NCBI GenBank assembly: GCA_947628845.1
Contig: CANRBK010000005.1
Location: 1 to 38,825, forward strand
DNA: 38,825 bases
Reading direction: 5' to 3'
Source: an uncultured Clostridia bacterium
Lineage (GTDB): Bacteria > Bacillota > Clostridia > TANB77 > CAG-508
Shown: piece after piece, positions 16,346 to 27,672 of the stretch
Layout of the letters: every line of letters starts with the position of its first letter
Position numbering within the stretch: position 1 is the first letter of the stretch
The notes under the pieces: generated by a model
What the model saw: the letters and a program-made list of their open reading frames with translations, nothing else
The model's database searches: none
What the model was told of the DNA's origin: nothing
Program-made: the position numbers and the translations under genes

Positions 16346-18418
16346 TTATCTTAATATTCTAAGTGTGTTAAATATTGTAATTAGTGTAGTTCCAACATCT
16401 GCAAAAACTGCCTGCCACATATCTGCAATACCAAATAAACTCAAAATCAATGTTAAAATTTTTATTCCTATTGAAAAAATTAAATTCTCTATAATAATTT
16501 TATTTGTTTTTTTAGATATATTTACTGCTTCAACTATTTTTGAAAGTTCGTCTGTCATTATAACTACGTCTGATGCTTCTATTGTAGAATTTGAGCCTAT
16601 TCCTCCCATTGAAATTCCTATATCTGCTCTTGCTAAAACTGGGCTATCATTTATTCCATCTCCAACAAATGCTATTTTCTGATTTTCTTTTCTAACATTT
16701 ATGATATTCTCTAATTCGCTATATTTATCTTGTGGTAACATCTTATATTTAATTTCTTTTATTCCAACATCTTGTGCTATTTTTATAGCAATTTCCTTTT
16801 CGTCCCCTGTGAACATTTTTGTTTTTATACCTAAGTTATGCAATTTTTGTATAGTTTCCTTGGTTCCTAATTTTATTTCGTCTGTCAAAATTATATTTCC
16901 TACTATTTCTTCGTCAATTTTTAGATATAAAATTGTTCCTATTTCATTTTTATTTTCCGTTGCACCTATATAATTTGCATTACCTACTTTTATAACTCTA
17001 TTATCTATTTTATATTGTAACCCTTTTCCAGCTATTTCTTCAAAATCTTTTACATCATTTACGTCTATTTCTTTATTATTTTCATTAAATTTTTCTACAA
17101 TTGATACTGCAATAGGATGATTTGAAAATTTTTCTCCCATTGCCATATATTTTAATATATCTTCTTGTGTATATTCAGTCTTTAAAGTATTTATCTGATT
17201 TACTACAAAGTGCCCTGTTGTAATTGTTCCTGTTTTATCAAATATAATTTCTTTTATGTCTTTAATTCCATCTAAATAGTCACTTCCTTTTATTAGTATT
17301 CCCTTTTTTGATGCTTTACCTATTCCTGAAAAATAGCTTAATGGAACTGATATTGCAATTGAACATGGACATGATATTACTAAAAATATTAAAGCTTTGT
17401 ATATACTTTCTTTATATGTAACGCTTTGTATTACAATTGGCATAAATATTGCAACAAAAATTGCTAATATTATTACAAGAGGAGTGTATATTTTTGCTGC
17501 TTTTGATACAAAGGTTTCAGTTTTCGCCTTTTTATCTGTTGCATTTTCAACTAAATTTAATATTTGACTAACTGTGCTATTTTCATATACATTTTCTACT
17601 TTTATCTCTAGTAATCCATTTATATTTATACTACCAGATAATACTTTATCTCCTTTTGAAACATCTTGCAATTTACTTTCTCCTGTTAAAGCAGATGTAT
17701 CTATTTGGGCATTTCCATTTATAACTTCTCCATCTAATGGTATCTTTTCTCCTGTTTTTACAACTATAATATCATTTATTTTTACTTCTTCAGGTTTTAC
17801 TTGTATGTAACTTTCTCCATTTTTTAAATTAGCATATTCTGGCTTTATATTCATCAATTCTGATATAGATTTTCTAGTTTTATTTACTGCTTTTGCTTCT
17901 AATATTTTTCCTATTTCGTATAAGGTAATTACCATCAAGCCTTCAGATGTTTTTCCTATTAAATATGCTCCTATTGCTGATATTACTATTAATGTATTTT
18001 CATCTAGTATTTTATTTTTTATCACTTGTTTAAAAGCTTTTTTTCCTGTTCTATATAATAATATTACAAATGACACAATTGTTAATATATTTGAAAATAT
18101 TTTATTGGAACTGAATATTAAAGCAATTGCAAAAATTATAAGTCCTACAATAATTCTCACAATATCTAAATCGTTATGTTCTTCTGCCTCTTTATTTTCT
18201 GTATTTTCTTCTAAGACTTTAACTTCTGGCTCTATCTTCTTTATAATTTCAATAATTTCCTCTTTTGCATTTTGTTTTTCAGATTTGAATGTTAATTTTA
18301 ATGTGGAAAAATTAACATTTACTTCTTCATAACCATCTTCTTTTGCTATTGCATCTTCTATCTTTTTAGCACAATTGGCACAATCTAATCCTTGTAGTAT
18401 AAATTTATAATTCTTCAA
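16346..18418 (-). CDS. cadA: Heavy-metal-exporting P-type ATPase (Cd/Zn/Pb type)
   Basis: A P1B ATPase pumping divalent soft metals out of the cell. The 690 residues show an N-terminal metal-binding domain with GLDCANC (Cys13, Cys16), eight membrane segments, the SCPCS transmembrane metal site (Cys350, Cys352), the phosphorylation site DKTGT (Asp394), TGES in the actuator domain, the HP dipeptide (SNHPIAV), GDGINDSP, and the FADVGTTLITIFNTLRI tail. That tail, in helix 8, is typical of Zn/Cd/Pb pumps. The start codon is TTG (18418), 8 bases after AAGGAAG. The gene overlaps the ArsR-family repressor gene by 14 bases, so the two are translationally coupled and controlled by the operator at 18776-18811. 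Confidence 0.93.
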   Translation of the reverse strand: MKNYKFILQGLDCANCAKKIEDAIAKEDGYEEVNVNFSTLKLTFKSEKQNAKEEIIEIIKKIEPEVKVLEENTENKEAEEHNDLDIVRIIVGLIIFAIALIFSSNKIFSNILTIVSFVILLYRTGKKAFKQVIKNKILDENTLIVISAIGAYLIGKTSEGLMVITLYEIGKILEAKAVNKTRKSISELMNIKPEYANLKNGESYIQVKPEEVKINDIIVVKTGEKIPLDGEVINGNAQIDTSALTGESKLQDVSKGDKVLSGSININGLLEIKVENVYENSTVSQILNLVENATDKKAKTETFVSKAAKIYTPLVIILAIFVAIFMPIVIQSVTYKESIYKALIFLVISCPCSIAISVPLSYFSGIGKASKKGILIKGSDYLDGIKDIKEIIFDKTGTITTGHFVVNQINTLKTEYTQEDILKYMAMGEKFSNHPIAVSIVEKFNENNKEIDVNDVKDFEEIAGKGLQYKIDNRVIKVGNANYIGATENKNEIGTILYLKIDEEIVGNIILTDEIKLGTKETIQKLHNLGIKTKMFTGDEKEIAIKIAQDVGIKEIKYKMLPQDKYSELENIINVRKENQKIAFVGDGINDSPVLARADIGISMGGIGSNSTIEASDVVIMTDELSKIVEAVNISKKTNKIIIENLIFSIGIKILTLILSLFGIADMWQAVFADVGTTLITIFNTLRILR

Positions 18419-18758
18419 TATGCTCGCTTCCTTTCATAACTATTTGTGAAATATGTTCATCATCTAAACTATAAAATATTACTTTTCCCTCTCTCCTAAA
18501 TTTCACTAATTTAGATTGTTTTAATAGTCTTAGTTGATGTGATATTGCTGATTGTGTTGTTCCTACTATATTTGCTAAATCGCATACACATAGTTCTTCT
18601 TCTAATAATGCATATATTATTTTCATTCTTGTTGAATCGGCAAATACTTTAAAAAGTTCTGCTAAATCATATATAAATGCATCTTCTGGCATTTTTTGTT
18701 TTACTTTTTTTACTATATCTTCATGTAAAATATTACATTCTAAAAATTCTTCTTCCAT
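18405..18758 (-). CDS. cadC: ArsR/SmtB-family metal-sensing repressor (CadC-like)
   Basis: A 117-residue winged-helix repressor. The metal-site residues of CadC-type sensors are present: N-terminal Cys8 and the pair Cys57/Cys59 in ELCVCDLA. An alpha-5 site of the DxH type lies near the C-terminus (SLDDEHISQIV). The recognition helix is TTQSAISHQLRLLKQSKLV. It should sit on the palindrome at 18776-18811 and release it on binding Cd, Pb or Zn, opening the promoter for itself and the overlapping ATPase gene. The ribosome binding site is AAAGGAG, well spaced. Confidence 0.93.
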   Translation of the reverse strand: MEEEFLECNILHEDIVKKVKQKMPEDAFIYDLAELFKVFADSTRMKIIYALLEEELCVCDLANIVGTTQSAISHQLRLLKQSKLVKFRREGKVIFYSLDDEHISQIVMKGSEHIEEL

Positions 18759-18775
18759 TTTTTTCTCCTTTTTTT

Positions 18776-18811
18776 ATAATTACATATGAATATATGTTCA
18801 TATGTAATTAT
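18776..18811. promoter_or_regulatory. Operator palindrome of the metal-efflux operon
   Basis: A perfect inverted repeat with 15-base arms (18776-18790 and 18797-18811) and a 6-base centre. It overlaps the expected transcription start and the first transcribed bases, ending about 17 bases before the repressor start codon. The centre, TATGAAnATATnTTCATA-like, matches the general form of ArsR/CadC operators. Confidence 0.85.
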
Positions 18812-18840
18812 ATTATATGATTATAATTTTATTTTGTCAA
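18812..18840 (-). promoter_or_regulatory. Consensus SigA promoter of the metal-efflux operon
   Basis: Minus strand TTGACA (18840-18835), exactly 17 bases, then TATAAT (18817-18812): a perfect vegetative promoter, directly followed by the operator palindrome. Confidence 0.9.
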
Positions 18841-18865
18841 TAATAAATTAAAAATTTTTTTAACG

Positions 18866-18908
18866 AAAAATACAGCCCTATGTAAAGTTAATTACTATAG
18901 AACTGTAT
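18866..18908 (-). terminator. Terminator after spoIIP
   Basis: Minus strand stem ATACAG-CTGTAT with a second ATAG-CTAT helix above a 2x2 internal loop, then a short T-run (18870-18866). Confidence 0.65.
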
Positions 18909-18955
18909 TATATTTTATTATTGTAGCATTTATTATTTTTGTAAATGCTTTTTGG

Positions 18956-20116
18956 CTATTCTGATAACACTTCATTCATAACAGCAGAAAAATATTTCAT
19001 ACTATTGATACATTGTTCCAACGTATTTCCAGTTGACCCTACTTCAATAATATTAGCACACTTTCCTGTATGTTGATTATATCTTGATGTTGTCAACATG
19101 ATTGGTTTAAATAATCCTGGATACATTTCTTCTGCTTTTTTTTGAAATTTAATAGCAAACTTTAAGTTTTGATTCCAATTTGGATGCCATAATCCCCCTT
19201 CATTTGTTCCTATAACAAACATTATTTGAGCAGCATAATCTTCACCAATCTTTACAGTTGGTGCATAATCAGGACGAGAACCTATTGCGTCTCTATGTAA
19301 ATCTATTATTATATCAGCTGGTGTTGTTGTTAATAAATTTTCTACGGTTTCCAAAGAACGAGTATATGATCCATTATATGCTGGATAATCATGATAAGAT
19401 GTATTATGTACAACATTTATATTATATTGCTTTAAATAATTTTCTAATTCACTACCAACTCTTGTTACTGTATAATTTAAATCTGTTGTTCTAAAATTTC
19501 CAGTTTGTGTATATGGAAATTGTTCACTTGGAGTATAACTTTCACAACTATGTGTATGAAATATCAATATATTTTTATTATCAATAGTTATATTTGGATT
19601 TAACATATCCTCTGTTAAAGTATAAGAAGTTTGATTTTTTATTTTTACATTTTCATATTGGACATTATAACTCTCAGCTATTGGATTAGGAGTAACTACT
19701 TCTGTTGCTATATTTGAAGTACTTGCTAATGTTATTTCTTTATTGTCATTATTTTCGCTATTATCATTTTCACTTTTATTTGTTTCATTTTCACTTATTT
19801 GCTCAATTTCTTCCATTCCTTTTATAGCGCTTATTTGAGTTTTTAAAAAACTTTCTAGATATCCTCCTGTTTCTATATGTTGGTTTTTATTTTCTACTTT
19901 ATTATATTCTTCATTTTTATATGTTGCTGTAGGTAATTCTTTATCTAAACAACTAGTTAAACTAAATTGAAGTTTTAACTTATTTATGCTTTGCATTTTA
20001 TTACTTTTTATATTAGAAAAACATCTTATAATATATATAACCAAAAAAATCGTTAGTATAGTTCCTATAAGATATTTTATTATATCTCTCATTTTTAATA
20101 TAGTTACATTAAACAT
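18956..20116 (-). CDS. spoIIP: Stage II sporulation protein P (SpoIIP)
   Basis: SpoIIP is the amidase/endopeptidase that, with SpoIID and SpoIIM, thins septal peptidoglycan during engulfment of the forespore. The 386-residue product has one N-terminal membrane segment (about 14-30), an acidic low-complexity linker (about 100-150) and the catalytic domain. That domain shows ILIFHTHSCESYTPSEQF, the DLHRDAIG motif, and the C-terminal block TSRYNQHTGKCANIIEVGST with NTLEQ after it. The ATG at 20116 follows GGGAG at 8 bases. Upstream, TCATATT (20180-20174) with an ATATAAAT-like box about 15 bases on is a possible sigma-E promoter, as expected from Bacillus, but weak. It follows the WG-repeat gene after 92 bases. 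Confidence 0.95.
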   Translation of the reverse strand: MFNVTILKMRDIIKYLIGTILTIFLVIYIIRCFSNIKSNKMQSINKLKLQFSLTSCLDKELPTATYKNEEYNKVENKNQHIETGGYLESFLKTQISAIKGMEEIEQISENETNKSENDNSENNDNKEITLASTSNIATEVVTPNPIAESYNVQYENVKIKNQTSYTLTEDMLNPNITIDNKNILIFHTHSCESYTPSEQFPYTQTGNFRTTDLNYTVTRVGSELENYLKQYNINVVHNTSYHDYPAYNGSYTRSLETVENLLTTTPADIIIDLHRDAIGSRPDYAPTVKIGEDYAAQIMFVIGTNEGGLWHPNWNQNLKFAIKFQKKAEEMYPGLFKPIMLTTSRYNQHTGKCANIIEVGSTGNTLEQCINSMKYFSAVMNEVLSE

Positions 20117-20208
20117 ATATATTCTCCCTTATCTTAGGTCTACTATATATATTTATATTACTCTTATACTAAAAATATGACATCTAAAAAACGAATTTAA
20201 ACAGCCTA

Positions 20209-21666
20209 CTATTGTTCTTCTGTTGTTTCAGTATCTCCGGCTTCATCAACTTGTTGTTGATTTTCGTCATTTGATACATTTTCTTCTATAACATTATTTT
20301 CATTTGTTGTATTATTCTTTGCATTTACTTTTACATTTCCTTTTGTCATCTGTAATTCATCAAGGAAATCTTCAACATTTACTCCTATATTATTATTATA
20401 ATTCATATAATAATATTTATTACCTGCACTAATTGTCATATAAACATCATCTAAAACAGGAAGACATAGTTCTTCTCCTACTGAATTTATTAAAGTATAT
20501 TTTTTATTTTTAGATGCTATAATTACATTATAATCAGGTATCATAAGTAAATTTATTGCATTTTTATTGCTTTTTGCTATATATCCAAAACTATCATATT
20601 CAAAATCAAGTATTTGGTTTCCATTTTTATCAAATGCTCCCCATAAATTATCTTTTTCTGCTGGAATCATACCATTATCTAATAAATATTTATTTTTGAT
20701 TCCATTTTGTTCAAATTTAGAAATATCAATTCCTATTTGGTCATATTCAATATAAACTTTAATATTTCCTTTTGAATCTATCACTCCATATTTATCATTT
20801 TTTTGTGCGATATATAAACCAACTTCATTATCTATTAATTCTAAGCTATCATATAATATTTGAACTTTTGTCTCTTTTTTAGCTGATATTATTCCCATTT
20901 TACCATTACTTTGTACTAAAAAATCTTTTGAATTTGGTAAATATTCTATATACTCATATTTAGGTTCTATAATTGGATTTCCATTTATATCTATTACTGC
21001 ATAAGTACTATCATTATTTTTTGTTACAATTAGCATATCATTAAGTATTGCTTTTTTATTTATAAAATTTTCACTAATTTTTTCATAACCATAATCCAAT
21101 ATTTTAGCAGAACATGTATCTATTAAATAAGGCATAGTATATATATACATTCTCTGTTTTTCTTCATTATAATCAAATAATATATTAAATGCTTCTTCGA
21201 TAGTTGTTGTTGTAGCATATAGTTTTCCATTTATTGCCTTAATTGGCTTATCTGCGTAAAAATAATCATAATTTTTAATACTATTTGATGTTGTTAATTT
21301 ATATACTTTCTTAGAATTTAATGCAAAATTTGCTATTTCATCTTCATTTTGTATATAACATTTACTTGCATCTTCTGATTTATCTGTATATTCTCCACTA
21401 AAACTTTCATATCCTAAATATGGTGCTATTTCTCTTATTGGTACATATATAGTACCATCTTGTTCTATAACCAGCATTTGTTTTACTTTTTCATTTATAC
21501 TTCCATTTATATAAAGTTTTAATTTACTATCCTGTATGTACATTATAGCTACAAATATTCCTATAATAATAACTATTACTAATAATATTATTGCTAGTAT
21601 AATTTTTGCAATTTTTTTAGAATTATCTGTTTTTTTTGGCTTTAAATCTTCATCAATTAAATTCAT
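20209..21666 (-). CDS. Membrane-anchored WG-repeat protein
   Basis: The 485-residue protein has a basic N-terminus, one long membrane segment (about 20-44), and a copper-amine-oxidase-N-like strand set (IYVPIREIAPYLGYESF). At least five WG-type repeats follow (YAVIDINGNPIIEPKYEYI, MGIISAKKETKVQILYDSL, YGVIDSKGNIKVYIEYDQI, LWGAFDKNGNQILDFEYDSF, YTLINSVGEEL). The tail is rich in Asn, Glu and Gln. WG repeats form beta structures used for binding outside the cell; no enzyme activity is apparent. AAAGGAG stands before the ATG. It lies 27 bases after tgt and is probably co-transcribed with queA and tgt. Its combination of domains echoes the GH18 protein at 13875-15578. Confidence 0.78.
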   Translation of the reverse strand: MNLIDEDLKPKKTDNSKKIAKIILAIILLVIVIIIGIFVAIMYIQDSKLKLYINGSINEKVKQMLVIEQDGTIYVPIREIAPYLGYESFSGEYTDKSEDASKCYIQNEDEIANFALNSKKVYKLTTSNSIKNYDYFYADKPIKAINGKLYATTTTIEEAFNILFDYNEEKQRMYIYTMPYLIDTCSAKILDYGYEKISENFINKKAILNDMLIVTKNNDSTYAVIDINGNPIIEPKYEYIEYLPNSKDFLVQSNGKMGIISAKKETKVQILYDSLELIDNEVGLYIAQKNDKYGVIDSKGNIKVYIEYDQIGIDISKFEQNGIKNKYLLDNGMIPAEKDNLWGAFDKNGNQILDFEYDSFGYIAKSNKNAINLLMIPDYNVIIASKNKKYTLINSVGEELCLPVLDDVYMTISAGNKYYYMNYNNNIGVNVEDFLDELQMTKGNVKVNAKNNTTNENNVIEENVSNDENQQQVDEAGDTETTEEQ

Positions 21667-21693
21667 TTGAATTCTCCTTTACTAATGATTAAT

Positions 21694-22866
<1,173 letters not shown>

Positions 22867-22875
22867 TTACAAAGT

Positions 22876-23898
22876 TTATTTAATTAACATTGCGTCTCCA
22901 AAGCTAAAAAATCTATATTTTTCTTTTACTGCTTCATTATATGCTCTCATAATATAATCTTTTCCTGCTAAAGCAGATACAAGCATCAATAATGTTGATT
23001 GTGGTAAATGAAAATTTGTTATCAATCCATCTATACATTTAAATTTATAGCCTGGATATATGAATATTTTGGTATCTCCTTCTATTTCTTTTACCATTCC
23101 TTCTTCATTTGCTATGCTTTCCAATACTCTGCAAGATGTTGTTCCAACTGATATAATTCTATGTCCTTGTCTTTTTGTTTCATTTATTTTATCTACATCT
23201 TCTTGTTTTATATAAAAATGTTCTGAATGCATTTCATGTTTTTCCACTTCAGTTTCCTTTACTGGTCTAAAAGTACCTATACCAACATGTAAAGTAACAT
23301 TTGCAATTTTTATTCCCTTTTGTTGTATTTTTTCTAAAAGTTCTGGTGTGAAGTGTAATCCTGCTGTTGGAGCTGCAGCTGATCCATTGTACTTTGCATA
23401 TACTGTTTGATATCTATCTCTATCTTTTAATTCTTCATGTATATATGGTGGTAATGGCATTAATCCGATTTCGTCTAATATTTCATTGAATATTCCCTTA
23501 TAATAGAATTTTACTTTTCTTGTTCCTCCTGGCATTATATCTAATATTTCCGCTTCTAATAATCCATTTCCAAATATTACTTTTGTTCCTATATGAAGCT
23601 TATTTCCCGGTCTTACAATACTTTCCCAAATATCTCCTTCTATGTTATTTAATAATAAAAATTCTACATTTGCCCCTGTTTCTTTTTTACCATATATTCT
23701 GGCTGGTATTACTTTTGTATTATTTCTAACAAGGCAGTCACCTGGTTCTAAATAATCTATTATATCTTTAAATATTTTGTGTTCAATTGTTTCTTTGTCT
23801 GTGTCTAATATCATTAATCTAGATTCATCTCTTTTTTTTATTGGCACTTGCGCTATCAATTCTTCTGGTAAATTATAATTAAAATCTGATACTTTCAT
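22876..23898 (-). CDS. queA: S-adenosylmethionine:tRNA ribosyltransferase-isomerase
   Basis: QueA transfers and rearranges the ribosyl part of SAM onto preQ1 in tRNA to give epoxyqueuosine, the step after Tgt. Hallmarks are [69 protein letters not shown], and [19 protein letters not shown]. Two ATGs are adjacent: GGAG is two bases from the first (23901) and five from the second (23898), so I choose the second. Together with tgt it makes the queuosine part of this operon. The enzymes for preQ1 synthesis are not in the window, so the cell may make or import preQ1. Confidence 0.97.
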   Translation of the reverse strand: MKVSDFNYNLPEELIAQVPIKKRDESRLMILDTDKETIEHKIFKDIIDYLEPGDCLVRNNTKVIPARIYGKKETGANVEFLLLNNIEGDIWESIVRPGNKLHIGTKVIFGNGLLEAEILDIMPGGTRKVKFYYKGIFNEILDEIGLMPLPPYIHEELKDRDRYQTVYAKYNGSAAAPTAGLHFTPELLEKIQQKGIKIANVTLHVGIGTFRPVKETEVEKHEMHSEHFYIKQEDVDKINETKRQGHRIISVGTTSCRVLESIANEEGMVKEIEGDTKIFIYPGYKFKCIDGLITNFHLPQSTLLMLVSALAGKDYIMRAYNEAVKEKYRFFSFGDAMLIK

Positions 23899-23929
23899 CA
23901 TTACTCCATTCTTTATTGTAATTCATTTG

Positions 23930-25262
23930 TTAATGCTTTATTATGTTTTTCACATTGTTTACTACATTTTTAAATAATTGTTTTATTTCTTGTATTATAT
24001 TTTGTGGTTCTACAAATTCATCAATTTCATATGAATATTTAAAATCTGTTAATTTTGCTGGTTTTAATTTATATACTTCTTTTGGTAATCCTATATATCC
24101 TTCTGAAGTTTTAATGTTTTTATTCATATAATCATCATACCATTCTTTTAGTCCTGTTAAGTTTTTATTTCTGTATCCATATTCTTTATAATCATGTAAA
24201 GCTGGTATTTCATACTCATATTCTTCTGCTGTTCTTTCTAATGAATGTAAAAATTCGTGCAAAAATACTTCCTCTGGAAATGTATTTAGTCTTTCATCAT
24301 ACCTATATATATAACTTTTAGAAGAATTTGGTAATCTTATATTTGAATATCCTATGCCATAATAATCCATAGATCCGAAGTCCTATCCAATCATTTATTT
24401 CTATATCGTCCATATATTCATCATTTCCTAATCGTATTATTGCAAATATATGATCATAATCATTCTTGGATATTATATCTTTGATACTATCTTCTATATC
24501 TTCACTAGCAACAAAATATCCAAATTCTTCGTCATATGTTAATTTTGTTATTGGATTTGATATTTTATATACATCACAATCAGCAGTCATACTTTTTTGT
24601 GATAGTTCATATGCTGTAGTTTCAAATCTTTTTATTGTATCTTTTATTTCATAAATATCATTATCTGTCATTGATATTTTTATTTCTTTGTCATCCATTA
24701 CTACATCTGTATTTTCGAATATAAAACATGCAAATTTCCAATCTTCATTTTCAGTATGTGTTCCTTCACTTAAAGTAAAATCTGAAAACCATGCTGTTCC
24801 TGTAGATTTTCCTAAATATCCACCTAATCTAAAACCTATATCAACTTCTTCTCTATTTTTAGAATTAAATATCATCTCTATTTTTTGCCAATCTTGTGTT
24901 CCTGTAATTGCAGTTGATTTTTCTGTTGTGCCAATTATAGATATCTGCGCTCCTACTCCTGAAATATCATTTTCTGCTATTACATTTTCTGTTTTTACCA
25001 TACACGTTACTTTATATGGTGTATTTTTTTGTACTTTGACTTTTTTATAAAATGTTGCATCATTTAATTCCTCTGAATTTATTTTATAACTTGATGATTT
25101 TGAATATTTTACCTTATTATCTCTTTTAAAATCAGATGTATGTAAATTAAGTTCACTTCTTACAAAATCATTAAAATTATTAGATTTATAGAAATTAAAT
25201 GCTAATATTAGTATAACTATAATTACTAACCATGATATGATATTAGTTACTTTATTCTTCAT
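23930..25262 (-). pseudogene. Frameshifted membrane-anchored zinc metalloprotease-like gene
   Basis: Two overlapping frames belong to one gene of 1333 bases, one more than a multiple of three. The first (25262 down to about 24378) encodes an N-terminal membrane anchor (about 8-25). A carbohydrate-binding-like beta domain (YKVTCMVKTENV ... WQKIEMIFNS ... GTAWFSDFTL) and a mixed domain follow, reaching NDWIGL. The second resumes with GSMDYYGIGYSNIRLP and holds the zinc-protease motif HEFLHSLE (24259-24236). Reading +1 at CTT-CGG-A (24380-24374) restores a 443-residue protein. CGG is a rare codon here. It could be a mutation, a sequence error or recoding; I favour the first two. The ATG follows AAGGAG. 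It lies just before queA. Confidence 0.75.
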
Positions 25263-25368
25263 TTTATTCTCCTTCGTGCTATATTTAACGTTTGCTATTT
25301 TCTGCCTTTTATATTATACAATATTTGTTTTAGTTTAGCAATAAAAATAAAAATTTATCATAAATAAA

Positions 25369-25416
25369 CCCTTAAAATATATTTGTAAACTTCTTTACAT
25401 AACTATATTTTAAGGG
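25369..25416. terminator. Terminator between the prepilin-like and protease genes
   Basis: A perfect 13-bp stem (25369-25381 with 25404-25416) with an inner small hairpin. The T-run is better on the plus strand than on the minus strand, yet the gene it follows is on the minus strand. Confidence 0.65.
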
Positions 25417-25456
25417 CTTTTTCTATATTTTTAAATATTTTAATTTTCCATTTATT

Positions 25457-27040
<1,584 letters not shown>

Positions 27041-27078
27041 TGTTCTTTCACTCCTTCTTTTGTTTTTTCTTATTTCTA

Positions 27079-27107
27079 TTTATACCATATTTCAAATTTT
27101 ATTACAA
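27079..27107 (-). promoter_or_regulatory. Promoter of the prepilin-like gene
   Basis: Minus strand TTGTAA (27107-27102), 17 bases, TATAAA (27084-27079) with TGG before it (extended -10). Confidence 0.7.
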
Positions 27108-27181
27108 TATTTTTTAACAAAAATAATATACTAGAAAAATATACATATTCTGAACGATATGCAGTTTACTTAATAAAAAGA

Positions 27182-27400
27182 ATGGGAAAATTATATTATA
27201 CAGAAAGATTAAAACAAAATAAGGCTATGGGAGAATATAGAAGAACATACCAACAAAAATTTATGCAAGTTAGAAAAAATAAAGAACTAGCAAAAGATTT
27301 TGAAAATTGGAAAAAACAAGCCAAAGAAAAAATTAATCTTATGAAAAAAGGAACACTTACTGAGAATGAGGCATATGAGTGGATTTTAAAGAATAGCTAA
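27182..27400 (+). pseudogene. Probable 5'-truncated remnant, DUF6076-like C-terminus
   Basis: An ATG at 27182 would give a 72-residue basic protein (LYYTERLKQNKAMGEYRRTY, KDFENWKKQAKEKINLMK, TENEAYEWILKN). No ribosome binding site precedes that ATG. The frame stays open and protein-like for about 20 more codons upstream (ILEKYTYSERYAVYLIKR) without a start. The pattern recalls the C-terminal end of larger DUF6076-type proteins, in which a Cys-rich segment normally precedes it. I therefore read it as the tail of a gene that lost its 5' part, perhaps when the neighbouring prepilin-like gene was placed here. A real small gene remains possible. Confidence 0.45.
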
Positions 27401-27672
27401 TTATATTTAAAAAAGCAATTGTTTTTATAATTATTTTATGCTATAAATAATATATAATTGTATCATAATATTAAAATTTTGAATATATTAAAGTATCACT
27501 TTTTAAATAGCAAGGCTTTTATTTTATGAATAAATTGCAGTTAGCAATACCTAATACATGGACTAAATACTTTTTTACTAAATGAATATTGAAATAAAAT
27601 AGATACAAAGTGCGAAAGTAAAGATACTAAAATATATTGGATATATATTAATTAAAAAGGAGTTTGATAAAA

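Noticed and set aside
27526-27585. Short plus-strand reading MNKLQLAIPNTWTKYFFTK before murL
   Set aside because: Nineteen codons, no ribosome binding site, no recognisable family; may be chance in AT-rich DNA.
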